Origin: Lachnospiraceae bacterium
Lineage (GTDB): Bacteria > Bacillota > Clostridia > Lachnospirales > Lachnospiraceae
Reading direction: 5' to 3'
Length of the DNA stretch: 64,000 nt
Assembly: GCA_024685005.1 (NCBI GenBank)
Contig: JAIKWF010000025.1
Span: 17,235-81,234, forward strand
Part shown: positions 37,166 through 46,117 of the stretch, in pieces
Numbering within the stretch: the first letter of the stretch is position 1
How the letters are laid out: the number at the start of each line of letters is the position of its first letter
The notes under the pieces: model-generated
The model's database searches: none
Told to the model about the DNA's origin: nothing
The model's input: the letters and a program-made list of their open reading frames with translations, nothing else
Made by a program: the position numbers and the translations under genes

Positions 37166-37222
37166 ATGAAAAAAGACAAGAGTAAGGACAAGAACAAAGA
37201 CAAGAGTGTAAGGCGAGAGTAA
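37166..37222 (+). repeat. Short Lys/Asp-coding imperfect repeat between GH3 and GNAT genes
   Basis: The stretch repeats GACAAGA/GTAAGGACAAGA-like units and reads as an 18-codon frame (MKKDKSKDKNKDKS then VRRE). There is no good ribosome binding site. It may be a repeat rather than a gene. Confidence 0.3.
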
Positions 37223-37243
37223 GGTAAGACCGGGGAGGAAGTC

Positions 37244-37966
37244 ATGGAACGACAGTACCGCTCTCTGATCCTGAGCGATGACTGGAATATCATACAAAAA
37301 GCGGTTAAAGAAGGCAGGCACGCGGTACCCTGCCTTCCTTTACGTGGTGTGCCGAAGGAAGGAGGGAATCTGTCAGGCTTTTCTTATGTTCTGGAAGATG
37401 CGGAAAATGTGGAAGATGCTTATCTGGATCTCATTGATGACAGACTCTGCGAAAGGCCCCATACAGTCTTAGAGACTGCCCGATGCCTGGTACGGGAGAT
37501 TTCCTTAGAGGATCTGCCGGAGCTTTACCGGATCTATGAAGAACCGGAGATCACGGCATACATGGAGCCATTGTATGAAGATCGCGAAAAGGAAGAGGCG
37601 TATACAAGGGATTACATCAAATGGCACTACGGATTTTACGGCTTTGGCATGTGGATCGTTACAGACAAAACAGGAATGATCCTGGGACGGGCAGGCTTTG
37701 AAGAAAAAGGAGACGGGATCGCAGAGCTGGGATTTATGATCCGAAAACAAAGCCAGAGACAGGGCTACGCCTATGAGGTCAGTAAGGGACTGCTAACCTT
37801 TTTTATAAGGGAATACCCGGAATATCGCATCCGGAGTATGTGCCATAAAGACAATACAGCCTCTGTGAATCTGCTGACAAAACTGGGATTTATAACGGAA
37901 AGAGAAAATGGGAAAGAAAACGGGGGCGAAAACCCTTGTATCTTTTGGGAATATCAAGTAAAATAA
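37244..37966 (+). CDS. GNAT family N-acetyltransferase
   Basis: The 240-residue protein has an N-terminal extension of about 80 residues of unknown function (WNIIQKAVKEGRHAVPCLP), followed by a RimJ/RimL-like acetyltransferase domain. That domain starts TARCLVREISLEDLPELYRIY and contains the acetyl-CoA loop IRKQSQRQGYAYEVSKGLL and the C-terminal NTASVNLLTKLGF. The acceptor, whether protein or small molecule, is unknown. GGGGAGGAAG precedes the ATG. Confidence 0.85.
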   Translation: MERQYRSLILSDDWNIIQKAVKEGRHAVPCLPLRGVPKEGGNLSGFSYVLEDAENVEDAYLDLIDDRLCERPHTVLETARCLVREISLEDLPELYRIYEEPEITAYMEPLYEDREKEEAYTRDYIKWHYGFYGFGMWIVTDKTGMILGRAGFEEKGDGIAELGFMIRKQSQRQGYAYEVSKGLLTFFIREYPEYRIRSMCHKDNTASVNLLTKLGFITERENGKENGGENPCIFWEYQVK

Positions 37967-38072
37967 CTTTGTATGTGTGCACAGACCTTTGCAAGCGGAT
38001 AAAGGCCGCGGGGCGGTGGCGTGCAGTGCAGACTAAAATACATAAAACAATGATCAAGGAATCTGAGAAGAA

Positions 38073-39752
38073 ATGAACGCATCTACATTATTGGCACTAT
38101 TCGGCGGCCTGGGGCTTTTTCTGCTGGGCATGAGCATGATGAGCGAAAGCATTGAAAAAGCAGCCGGCGCGAAACTGAGAGACATTCTGGAATTCTTTAC
38201 CAAAAACACATTTACGGGAATGATCGTGGGACTTGTATTTACCGCCATCATTCAGTCATCATCAGCCTGTACGGTTATGGTGGTTTCTTTCGTAAACTCA
38301 GGTCTGATGACCCTGTATCAGGCAGCGGGCGTGATCTTCGGTGCCAATATCGGTACCACCGTCACCGCACAGCTGGTATCTTTTGATCTTTCCAAGTACG
38401 CACCCATCTTTCTTTTGGGTGGAGTTCTCGTAGTTATGTTTTCCAAAAAGCAAAATACATTTGTAAAGCTGGCATCGATTCTGATGGGTTTTGGTGTGCT
38501 GTTTACCGGCCTGGATGCTATGAGCTCTTCCATGGCGGGACTGAAAACGGATCCCCGGATCATCGATCTGTTTGCTTCCCTGAAAAGTCCGCTGCTTGCC
38601 ATTGTGGTAGGTACGGTACTGACTGCGGTGATTCAGTCTTCATCCGTTACCGTCAGCATTTTGCTTTTGATGTGTAAAGAAGGCCTGTTGGGATTGCCCA
38701 TCGCCATGTTTATCCTGCTGGGATGTAACATTGGTGCCTGCGCGTCAGCGCTTCTTGCGTCTGCAACCGGAACCAAGGACGCGAAACGTGCGGCCATGAT
38801 CCACTTTTTGTTCAATGTTATCGGCAGTATCATAATGTATATCGTATTGAAGGTGGCAGTGGATCCGATTCTGGGTGGTCTTACCGCAATTTCTTCGGGA
38901 GATCCCGGCCGTATCGTGGCAAATGCCCATACCACCTTTAAAGTGGCGCAGACGATTATGATCTTTCCCTTCGCCAAGTATCTTGTGAAACTGACATATC
39001 TGGTTGTGCCCGGCGAAGATGCAAAGGTCGGATACAGAGAAAGATACCAGCTTAAGTTTATCGGTAATAAGGCACTCTTTAACCCCGCTACGGCAGTGGT
39101 TAACGTGATCAATGAGCTGGAGCGTATGGCATCCCTTGCCAGTGAGAATCTGAACCGCGCTATGAATGCGCTGATTACCCTGGATGAAGAGGATATTCAG
39201 GAAGTATATGAAGTAGAGGATAATATCAATTATCTGAATACCGAGATCACGCATTATCTGGTGAAAATCAATCAGATGACACTGCCCATCGAGGATCAGA
39301 AGAGCCTGGGTTCTCTGTTCCATGTCGCAAATGATATCGAGAGGATCGGAGATTATGCCAGAGGTATTGCCGATTCCGCATCTAAACGAAAAGAAGAAAA
39401 TCTGAGTTTTACGAAAGAAGCGCAAAGGGAACTGGGTGAGATGCTCAATATGGTAAATACGCTGCTACGATTTGCCATTGAAATGTTTTATACCAATTCC
39501 GATGAGCATCTGAAAGATATCATTAACCTGGAGGAGGGAATAGACGAAAAAGAACTGGAGCTGCAGCGCGCTCACGTGGCGAGACTTGCCAACCAGGAAT
39601 GCAGCCCTGAATCCGGTATGGTTTTTGCAGATGTCACCGGCGGTCTGGAGCGTATCGCCGACCATGCCACCAACCTGGCCTTTTCCGTATTAAGTGAAGA
39701 AGCCCTTGCAGTTGCCAAGGCGGGAAGCAAGGACAAGCCTAAGAGCAGATGA
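38073..39752 (+). CDS. Na/Pi cotransporter family protein with C-terminal PhoU-like domain
   Basis: The 559-residue membrane protein has the duplicated Na/phosphate cotransporter core. Two QSSS signatures (AIIQSSSACTVMVVSFVNSG and AVIQSSSVTVSILLL) are each followed by a GANIGTTVTA- or GCNIGACASA-type loop. The C-terminal 220 residues are helical and PhoU-like (LGSLFHVANDIERIGDYA, GGLERIADHATNLAF). It is expected to import phosphate with sodium; the PhoU part may gate it. No other pho genes are nearby. Confidence 0.93.
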   Translation: MNASTLLALFGGLGLFLLGMSMMSESIEKAAGAKLRDILEFFTKNTFTGMIVGLVFTAIIQSSSACTVMVVSFVNSGLMTLYQAAGVIFGANIGTTVTAQLVSFDLSKYAPIFLLGGVLVVMFSKKQNTFVKLASILMGFGVLFTGLDAMSSSMAGLKTDPRIIDLFASLKSPLLAIVVGTVLTAVIQSSSVTVSILLLMCKEGLLGLPIAMFILLGCNIGACASALLASATGTKDAKRAAMIHFLFNVIGSIIMYIVLKVAVDPILGGLTAISSGDPGRIVANAHTTFKVAQTIMIFPFAKYLVKLTYLVVPGEDAKVGYRERYQLKFIGNKALFNPATAVVNVINELERMASLASENLNRAMNALITLDEEDIQEVYEVEDNINYLNTEITHYLVKINQMTLPIEDQKSLGSLFHVANDIERIGDYARGIADSASKRKEENLSFTKEAQRELGEMLNMVNTLLRFAIEMFYTNSDEHLKDIINLEEGIDEKELELQRAHVARLANQECSPESGMVFADVTGGLERIADHATNLAFSVLSEEALAVAKAGSKDKPKSR

Positions 39753-39845
39753 CGAACATGAACGGCATTATTTTGATAACATATTAAAGCTTTGAAACAG
39801 ACGGTTTTAATGGACATAGAATTGTAAAGATCGGTATATCGAGCA

Positions 39846-39864
39846 TTTAGATAGTTGATCTAAA
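39846..39864. promoter_or_regulatory. Candidate operator upstream of the acyl-CoA ligase gene
   Basis: TTTAGAT and ATCTAAA form a perfect 7-base inverted repeat around AGTTG, and the right arm overlaps TAAAAT (39861-39866). AAAGGAG follows at 39871. A short palindrome near a possible -10 box suggests a repressor site, but the evidence is slight. Confidence 0.3.
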
Positions 39865-39912
39865 ATAACGAAAGGAGATAGATGTAGCAAGGGGTTACAT
39901 CGTATTGAAAAA

Positions 39913-41544
39913 ATGCCTGTAACAGAATTTTTGAAACGAAATGCAAAAATGTATCCGGATGAGGTGGCTTTAGTTGAGCTGAATCCGGAAGTGGAAGATA
40001 CCAGAAGAATCACATGGAAAGAGTATGAGCTCATTGAGCCTTCACCCCAGCCTTATCGCCGGGAGATCACCTGGAAAGTCTTTGACGAAAAAGCGAATCG
40101 TTTTGCAAACCTTTTGATCCAGAGAGGGATCAAGAAGGGGGATAAAGTAGCCATCATCATGTATAACTGCTTGGAGTGGCTGCCTATTTACTTTGGCGTA
40201 CTCAAAAGCGGAGCCATTGCAGTGCCCTTCAACTTCCGATATGATGCGGAAGAAATTCTGTATTGTGCGGAACTTGCCGAAGTGGATATGATCGTTTTCG
40301 GACCTGAATTTATCGGTCGTATCGAACAAAATGCGGAAAGACTTTCTAAGGGAAGACTTTTGATCTATGTGGGAGACGGCTGTCCTTCCTTTGCGGAAAG
40401 CTACAGAGAACTGGTTGCGGATTGCTCCTCCAAGGATCCGGATGTTCCGCTCACGGAAGAAGACTTTGGTGCAATCTATTTTTCCTCGGGTACCACGGGT
40501 TTCCCCAAGGCAATCCTGCATAAACATCAGTCCCTGACTCAGGCGGCAGAAATGGAGCAAAAACACCATGAGACGGGAAGAGAAGATGTATTCCTCTGCA
40601 TTCCGCCTCTGTATCACACCGGCGCCAAGTTCCACTGGATGGGATCATTGGTGGCCGGCAGTAAGGCAGTGCTTTTAAAAGGTGCAAAACCCGATGTGAT
40701 CCTGTCTGCTGTATCCAGTGAAAAATGCACCATCGTATGGCTTCTGGTGCCCTGGGCACAGGATATCCTGGAAGCCCTTGATAACGGCAAACTGAAGAAA
40801 GACGATTACGAGCTGTCTCAGTGGAGACTGATGCATATTGGCGCACAGCCCGTTCCGCCTTCACTGGTGGCACATTGGAAGGATTATTTCCCGAATCACC
40901 AATATGATACCAACTACGGTCTGTCCGAATCCACCGGCCCCGGCTGCGTACACCTTGGCATGGAAAATTCCCACAAGGTGGGAGCCATCGGTGTACCCGG
41001 CTACCGTTGGGAATGCAAGATTGTGTCGGAAGAAGATAAGATCGTAGAGCAGGGCGAAGTCGGAGAGCTGTGTGTGAAGGGCCCCGGCGTGATGACCTGC
41101 TACTATAACAATGAAGAAGCGACCAAAGAGGTGCTAAGGGACGGTTGGCTTTACACCGGTGATATGGCGATGCAGGATGAGGACGGTTTCATCTTCCTGG
41201 TAGACCGCAAGAAGGATGTCATCGTATCCGGCGGTGAGAATATCTATCCTGTTCAGATTGAGAATTTTATCCGCAAGTTTGACAAGGTAAAGGACGTTGC
41301 TGTCATCGGCCTGCCGGACAAACGCCTTGGTGAGATCACCGCAGCATCCATTGAGATCAAAGAAGGAATGACCTGCACCAGAGAAGAGATCGACGAGTTC
41401 TGCCTCGGATTGCCCAGATATAAGAGACCCAAGCAGGTATTTTTCGAGGATATTCCCAGGAATGCCACCGGCAAGATTGAAAAACCGCGCCTTCGTAAGA
41501 TGCACGGAGCAGACATGCTGGTTGCCATGGAGAACAAGAGCTGA
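39913..41544 (+). CDS. Class I adenylate-forming acyl-CoA ligase (AMP-binding)
   Basis: The 543-residue enzyme has all core motifs of the acyl/aryl-CoA synthetase family: the phosphate loop YFSSGTTGFPKAILHKH, YGLSESTGPG, the hinge YTGDMAMQDEDGF then LVDRKKDVIVSGGENIYP, and the C-terminal lysine loop RNATGKIEKPRLR. It likely activates a carboxylic acid with ATP and CoA in the cytoplasm; chain length cannot be told. The start has no close ribosome binding site, and no upstream in-frame ATG, GTG or TTG was seen nearby. It appears monocistronic. Confidence 0.9.
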   Translation: MPVTEFLKRNAKMYPDEVALVELNPEVEDTRRITWKEYELIEPSPQPYRREITWKVFDEKANRFANLLIQRGIKKGDKVAIIMYNCLEWLPIYFGVLKSGAIAVPFNFRYDAEEILYCAELAEVDMIVFGPEFIGRIEQNAERLSKGRLLIYVGDGCPSFAESYRELVADCSSKDPDVPLTEEDFGAIYFSSGTTGFPKAILHKHQSLTQAAEMEQKHHETGREDVFLCIPPLYHTGAKFHWMGSLVAGSKAVLLKGAKPDVILSAVSSEKCTIVWLLVPWAQDILEALDNGKLKKDDYELSQWRLMHIGAQPVPPSLVAHWKDYFPNHQYDTNYGLSESTGPGCVHLGMENSHKVGAIGVPGYRWECKIVSEEDKIVEQGEVGELCVKGPGVMTCYYNNEEATKEVLRDGWLYTGDMAMQDEDGFIFLVDRKKDVIVSGGENIYPVQIENFIRKFDKVKDVAVIGLPDKRLGEITAASIEIKEGMTCTREEIDEFCLGLPRYKRPKQVFFEDIPRNATGKIEKPRLRKMHGADMLVAMENKS

Positions 41545-41740
41545 TCAGCAGATGATCAAATAAGAAATGCACAAAAAATGTGGCGAATTTTGCAATGGAC
41601 AGGAGTATTCATTGCGGATTCGTCATATTTGTTTTACACTGAAATTTGGGAGATTTGGCAGAACGTAAACGGATCAAAGCACTGATGGGACGTTGACAAA
41701 GTAATTAAAACTAATTAAAACGAATGAAAGAAAAGACAAT

Positions 41741-41778
41741 AAAGCAAACCGATACCCCATGTGGGAAGGATTTGCTTT
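41741..41778 (+). promoter_or_regulatory. Leader stem-loop before the large secreted protein gene
   Basis: AAAGCAAA and TTTGCTTT form a perfect outer stem around an inner CCCA/TGGG pairing. It ends about 18 bases before the AGGAGG of the gene at 41812. It could influence translation or mRNA stability; no T tract follows, so it is not a terminator. Confidence 0.4.
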
Positions 41779-41811
41779 GAGATAGAAAAGAAAAAAGGAG
41801 GAAGCAGCAAA

Positions 41812-44800
41812 ATGAAGAAAGTGAAGCGCTTCGCATTGCAGCTTTTGTTGGCAGCATTTATGGTGCTGGGAATTGCAGCCACCGAAAACGTGACAGCAAA
41901 AGCAGAAACAGAGATCAAGAGCAATATCAAGATCTGGACGAAAGGACCTGTGTGGGGGGATAAGATCTATCGTTGCGATAAAAGATCCGTTCCGGGATAT
42001 TCCGAACATGGTATGTGGACCGTATCTTTGGCGAAAGGGTTTTATGCAGCAAAGATCGGGACCCACTATAATCAGCATGGCTACAGAAATGGGATCAAGT
42101 GGACAAGGGAACTCTTTAATGAAAAAGAACACAGCTGGTACGAGGATACCATGAGCAATGATGATACATTTGACCCGAATATATCAAATTTTTATCATCT
42201 CTATGTGCTGATCAATGCGACAGATGATTGGATCTTACCTGCTGATCCTGCAAAGTATCCGTTGTATTATGCCGATGTACCGGACTGCCTTTATCAGGAT
42301 GATCCGCAGATCGTGGAATATGGACCGTATGGAAGTTATATTGAGTTGAAATACTCCTTTGCATTTGGTGATCTGACAAAATACCAGACGCATGTGACGT
42401 TCTCGCTGGACGAACCGCAGGCGGGACAGAAACTGTCGGATGTCAAAGTGTCTTTTAAAGACGGTAATGAGCTGAAGAGTAATGCGCTGAATGGGGTAGA
42501 TCTTTCAGACTCCTGGTACCGTTTTCCGGCGACATCGGACAAGGATAAGAGTAAGCTTGAAAACTGGGAAAAAGTAAGCCCTGATGCAACGTTTGAAAAG
42601 GATTATTACTACAAAGTTGTTAATCTTGAACAGCTTCTGGATGCATATCTGAACAGTTATAAGAGCAAGGAGCTTCATCAGCGGAAGATACCTTATGTTT
42701 TCAAGGACTATGACAGCTTTGATTGGAGTCTGGCTGTAGACGGCATAGAGGTTTCCACCTATCCATCTAAGGATATAGAGGATGCATCCTGGACGAGTCC
42801 CCTTTTGGCAGATAAGATCCGCCAGGTGACCGTATCAGGGGATAAGCGCCATACACTGATCCCGGATCCGGGAGAAAGTTTTACGGAGGATCATTGGAAG
42901 CTGAAGGTGGAGGAGAATTCCAAATATGCCTTGGATACGTCCTTTGGCAAAGGCGGCGTAAAATGGGTCAGCGTAATGTCGACAAATACGGAGCAGGAGG
43001 TAAAGAGCGGAGATAACATTAACGCAAATTTCAAATATCGTCTCTATGTGCAGATAAAAACGAAGGGCGATTACAGGTTTGCAAAGGATGTGAGTTTTGT
43101 GATCGATCCGAAAGACGGAGTATGTAATCCGTTTACTGTTCAGGGAAGTTCGGACGCTGACGCTAAACATGCTCTTATGAGATTTGAATTTATTGCTCCT
43201 ACCAATAATATTTTTAAGGTGAATCTGCAGGAACATCCGGTCTCCGGAGATGCTTTTTGTTATGATGCGAATGTGGGAGGGGAAGGATATTATACTCTTT
43301 CCGCTGAAGATACGGATACGAGAAAAAATGGTGTTGAATGGCGTTATCTTGATGATGCCGGCTTTGCATACCGGACCGATTCCGGGGTGACAATGGAAGG
43401 CGGAGTGACTTACTTCGTAAGTTACCTTATCAAGCCATCTAACGGAGGTACATTTCCGAACGATCCTTACAGCTTATCGAGGATCTTCATTGATACAGAT
43501 GTTACCGACATGACGGTTCGTCTTACCAATCACGGAGAATATGAGATTAAAGGCAAGTTTTATTGTCAAAAAGCAGTCAAACGACTTGATTTTACCATCG
43601 GGACATCCATAAAAGCTGGAGATGCGCCATCGGATATCTGTTATGTTGAGAGCGATTCCCATTATCCGGATCCCTTTGTCGGCGCCGGTGCGAAGCTCTT
43701 TAGAGAAGCATGGAACGGAAAGAGCTATGCGCTGACGGGAATGAAGGAGACGTGGTACGTTTCGGATAATGGCGAAAACTGGACCAAAATGGCCGCCGGC
43801 GACGTCTTTGAGGACGGGAAATACTATGCCACAAGTGCGATCGGCGATATCTACCGGATGATCGGTGAGAATGACGTATTTCCAAGTGATGCCTATGGAA
43901 TCCGGCGCGATGCACCGATCTATGTCAATGGGAAAGATACCGGCGAAACATGGAATACATTGACGTATTCATATCGATACAACTTTGGCAGGCTGGACAG
44001 CAGGGCGAGGATCGATATTACCCTGGCAGAGGTTGGAGGCATTGTTAATAAGGTTTATACTGGCAGCGAGATCAGGCTGGACGTTGTTGTCTCGATGGAG
44101 GGTAAAAAGCTGAAAGAAGGCACGGATTATGAGGTATTATACCGTGATAACGTAAAGCCCAGTACAGACGAGAAGCCTGCAACCGTTATCATCAAAGGCA
44201 TCGGCGATTATACCGGCAGCATCGAAGAAAACTTTTACATTCTTGAGCCCTGGGATGAGCTGGTTGGTGTCTTGGATATTACAAAGTCTACTGTAACCGG
44301 TATTACAGACAAGAGTTATACCGGCAGCCCCGTCACCCAGGATATTGTGGTGACCTTCGATGGAAATGAGCTGACAGAGGGTTCTGATTATACGGTAACT
44401 TATGAGAAGAATACCGAAGCAGGCGATGCAACCGTGATCATCACCGGAACAGGCCTGTATAAGGGAATCATTAAGAAGACCTTCAAGATCACAAAGACGG
44501 AAGATGGTGGAAACGGTGGAAACGGCGGAAATGGCGGTAACGGCGGGAATACTCCTGTAGCCCAGAAGGAAGTAGCCGGCGTTGGAAGCTTTTCTGCAGA
44601 CGGTAAGAGCCTGAAAGACCCCGACGGAAACACCTTTGCGGTTGCTGAGAGCGTAACAGCGGAAGATCTGAAGAAAGGCCTTGCGGTAGCGGATCAGCAG
44701 ACCGGCAGCAAGTATCGTATCACCAAGATCGTTTACAAGAAGGGTAAGTTCAAGAGCGGTACCGCTGAGTATGTGGGACCTTACAACAGAGAGGATACCA

Positions 44801-45123
44801 CAGCCAAGGTAGCGGCCAAGGTGAAGATCGGCGGCAACACCTTTACGGTAACGGCAGTAGCTGCAAATGCCGGAAAGGGATGCGAGAAGCTTGAGAAGAT
44901 CACCATCGGCAAGAACGTGACCAAGATCGGCAAGAATGCATTTAAGAATTGCGGTGCGCTCAGGAGCATCAAGATTTCTTCCAAAAAGCTTAAGAGCGTA
45001 GGTAAAAATGCACTTAAGGGAATCGACAAAAAGGCTGTGATCAAGGTTCCGAAAAACAAGAGAAAAGCATACAAAAAACTTTTCAGGAAAAAGGGACAGG
45101 CCAAGACAGTCAAAGTGAAATAA
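41812..45123 (+). CDS. Secreted surface protein with Ig-like modules and C-terminal LRR_5/BspA-type domain
   Basis: The 1103-residue protein starts at ATG 41812 (AAAGGAGGAAG upstream) with a signal peptide ending near VTAKA (about residue 31). About 700 residues that I do not recognise follow, rich in Trp, Tyr and Asp. Then come two Ig-like MBG-type repeats (about 732-812 and 820-895, with KVYTGSEI/KSYTGSPV and EGTDYEVLY/EGSDYTVTY), a Gly-Asn linker (about 899-913), and a C-terminal domain ending in two LRR_5 repeats and a Lys-rich strand (TVKVK). No LPXTG is present. The central part looks AT-richer than the C-terminal modules, suggesting modular origin. Confidence 0.83.
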   Translation: MKKVKRFALQLLLAAFMVLGIAATENVTAKAETEIKSNIKIWTKGPVWGDKIYRCDKRSVPGYSEHGMWTVSLAKGFYAAKIGTHYNQHGYRNGIKWTRELFNEKEHSWYEDTMSNDDTFDPNISNFYHLYVLINATDDWILPADPAKYPLYYADVPDCLYQDDPQIVEYGPYGSYIELKYSFAFGDLTKYQTHVTFSLDEPQAGQKLSDVKVSFKDGNELKSNALNGVDLSDSWYRFPATSDKDKSKLENWEKVSPDATFEKDYYYKVVNLEQLLDAYLNSYKSKELHQRKIPYVFKDYDSFDWSLAVDGIEVSTYPSKDIEDASWTSPLLADKIRQVTVSGDKRHTLIPDPGESFTEDHWKLKVEENSKYALDTSFGKGGVKWVSVMSTNTEQEVKSGDNINANFKYRLYVQIKTKGDYRFAKDVSFVIDPKDGVCNPFTVQGSSDADAKHALMRFEFIAPTNNIFKVNLQEHPVSGDAFCYDANVGGEGYYTLSAEDTDTRKNGVEWRYLDDAGFAYRTDSGVTMEGGVTYFVSYLIKPSNGGTFPNDPYSLSRIFIDTDVTDMTVRLTNHGEYEIKGKFYCQKAVKRLDFTIGTSIKAGDAPSDICYVESDSHYPDPFVGAGAKLFREAWNGKSYALTGMKETWYVSDNGENWTKMAAGDVFEDGKYYATSAIGDIYRMIGENDVFPSDAYGIRRDAPIYVNGKDTGETWNTLTYSYRYNFGRLDSRARIDITLAEVGGIVNKVYTGSEIRLDVVVSMEGKKLKEGTDYEVLYRDNVKPSTDEKPATVIIKGIGDYTGSIEENFYILEPWDELVGVLDITKSTVTGITDKSYTGSPVTQDIVVTFDGNELTEGSDYTVTYEKNTEAGDATVIITGTGLYKGIIKKTFKITKTEDGGNGGNGGNGGNGGNTPVAQKEVAGVGSFSADGKSLKDPDGNTFAVAESVTAEDLKKGLAVADQQTGSKYRITKIVYKKGKFKSGTAEYVGPYNREDTTAKVAAKVKIGGNTFTVTAVAANAGKGCEKLEKITIGKNVTKIGKNAFKNCGALRSIKISSKKLKSVGKNALKGIDKKAVIKVPKNKRKAYKKLFRKKGQAKTVKVK

Positions 45124-45172
45124 AAAAGTGTATAAAAAGTGTATAAATTGTTGATTTTTAGAGTTTTTTTGA

Positions 45173-45201
45173 TTGAAATACACTAGATAAAGTGGTATCA
45201 T
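45173..45201 (+). promoter_or_regulatory. Sigma-A-type promoter of the Ala/Lys repeat protein gene
   Basis: TTGAAA and TATCAT are separated by exactly 17 bases. The 5' leader would be about 75 bases long, with a strong AAAGGAGG before the ATG. Confidence 0.7.
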
Positions 45202-45281
45202 GTAGAGGAAGTGAGCGGATGAGGGGATCCTTGTCTTATTCGCTACAAAATAATATGTGTATGGTAAAAGGAGGATTTATC

Positions 45282-45962
45282 ATGAAGAAGGCAATGGGAT
45301 TTGTAGTAGCGGTAGCAGTTGCACTGGGTATCACCGCATCTTTCGGCACAGTAGCTAAGGCTGATGTTGTAGCAGATGCAGAGGCAACGCTTCAGGCAGC
45401 ACAGAGAGCTCACAATGAGAAGATCGCAGCAGACGTAAAGGCTCAGATCGAAGCTAACAACGCAGCAAAGGTTGCTATCCAGCAGGCAGCTAAGGCAGCT
45501 ACCGAAGCAGCAGCTAAGCAGGCAGAGATCGACAACAAGGCTAAGGCAGCAGCAGTTAAGGCTCAGATCGAAGCTAACAATGCAGCAAAGGTTGCAATCC
45601 AGAAGGCAGCAGTAGAGGCTACTAAGGCAGCAGCAGCTAAGGCTGATGCAGATAACAAGGCTAAGGCAGCAGCAGTTAAGGCTCAGATCGAAGCTAACAA
45701 CGCAGCAAAGGTTGCAGTTCAGAAGGCAGCTGTAGAGGCTACCAAGGCAGCAGCAGCTAAGGCTGATGCAAACAACAAGGCTATTGCAGCAGCAGTTAAG
45801 GCTCAGATCGAAGCTAACAACGCAGCAAAGGTTGCAATCCAGAAGGCAGCTAAGGAAGCTACCGAAGCAGCAGCTAAGAAGGCTGAAGCTGATAACAAGG
45901 CAAAGGCAGAGGCTAACAAAGCAGCAGTAGCAGCTAACCTTCTGTCCAAGATGCCTAAATAA
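45282..45962 (+). CDS. Secreted Ala/Lys-rich helical repeat protein
   Basis: The 226-residue protein begins with a signal peptide (cleavage after TVAKA). The rest is almost entirely Ala, Lys, Glu, Gln, Asn and Val. It contains four copies of a 40-residue unit, each with VKAQIEANNAAKVA and a following EATKAAAAKAD-like segment. There is no Cys, Trp, Gly or Pro in the repeats, so one long exported alpha-helix or coiled coil is predicted. I do not recognise a family. It has its own promoter, a strong AAAGGAGG and its own perfect terminator, suggesting high expression. No sorting motif is seen. Confidence 0.8.
   Translation: MKKAMGFVVAVAVALGITASFGTVAKADVVADAEATLQAAQRAHNEKIAADVKAQIEANNAAKVAIQQAAKAATEAAAKQAEIDNKAKAAAVKAQIEANNAAKVAIQKAAVEATKAAAAKADADNKAKAAAVKAQIEANNAAKVAVQKAAVEATKAAAAKADANNKAIAAAVKAQIEANNAAKVAIQKAAKEATEAAAKKAEADNKAKAEANKAAVAANLLSKMPK
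45421..45900 (+). repeat. Four tandem 120-base coding repeats
   Basis: Blocks starting at 45421, 45541, 45661 and 45781 are nearly identical over GCTCAGATCGAAGCTAACAA and neighbouring sequence, with strict 120-base spacing. The repeats stay in frame, and copies 2 and 3 are the most alike, suggesting recent duplication. Confidence 0.9.
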
Positions 45963-46000
45963 GGGTTTCTGAATTATCAGAATTTTATGTTCAAGCGCAG

Positions 46001-46027
46001 AAAAGGGAACTGTTACAGTTCCCTTTT
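46001..46027 (+). terminator. Intrinsic terminator of the Ala/Lys repeat gene
   Basis: A perfect 12-base stem (AAAAGGGAACTG with CAGTTCCCTTTT) and a TTA loop are followed by T residues. Confidence 0.9.
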
Positions 46028-46117
46028 TCTTATGTATGCATCTATCAAGGTGGTATTAGGATAGATCCGGCGTATAATGGAATTATGATGGAATGATCGC
46101 GGATCCGGAGGACAGAT

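Noticed and set aside
41545..41811. Possible riboswitch in the 267-base gap before the secreted protein gene
   Set aside because: No conserved core of a cyclic-di-GMP, T-box or other riboswitch class could be recognised; only a simple stem-loop is present.
44505..44550. GGAAACGGT-type short tandem repeat
   Set aside because: It only encodes the Gly-Asn linker of the secreted protein.
44137..45201. Antisense open frame of 354 codons under the secreted protein gene
   Set aside because: The plus-strand frame has a signal peptide, domains and a ribosome binding site; the antisense product is Leu/Cys-rich nonsense.
45421..45900. Regular 120-base repeats considered as a CRISPR array
   Set aside because: Unit length is far too long, there are no unique spacers, and the repeats are an in-frame part of a secreted protein gene.
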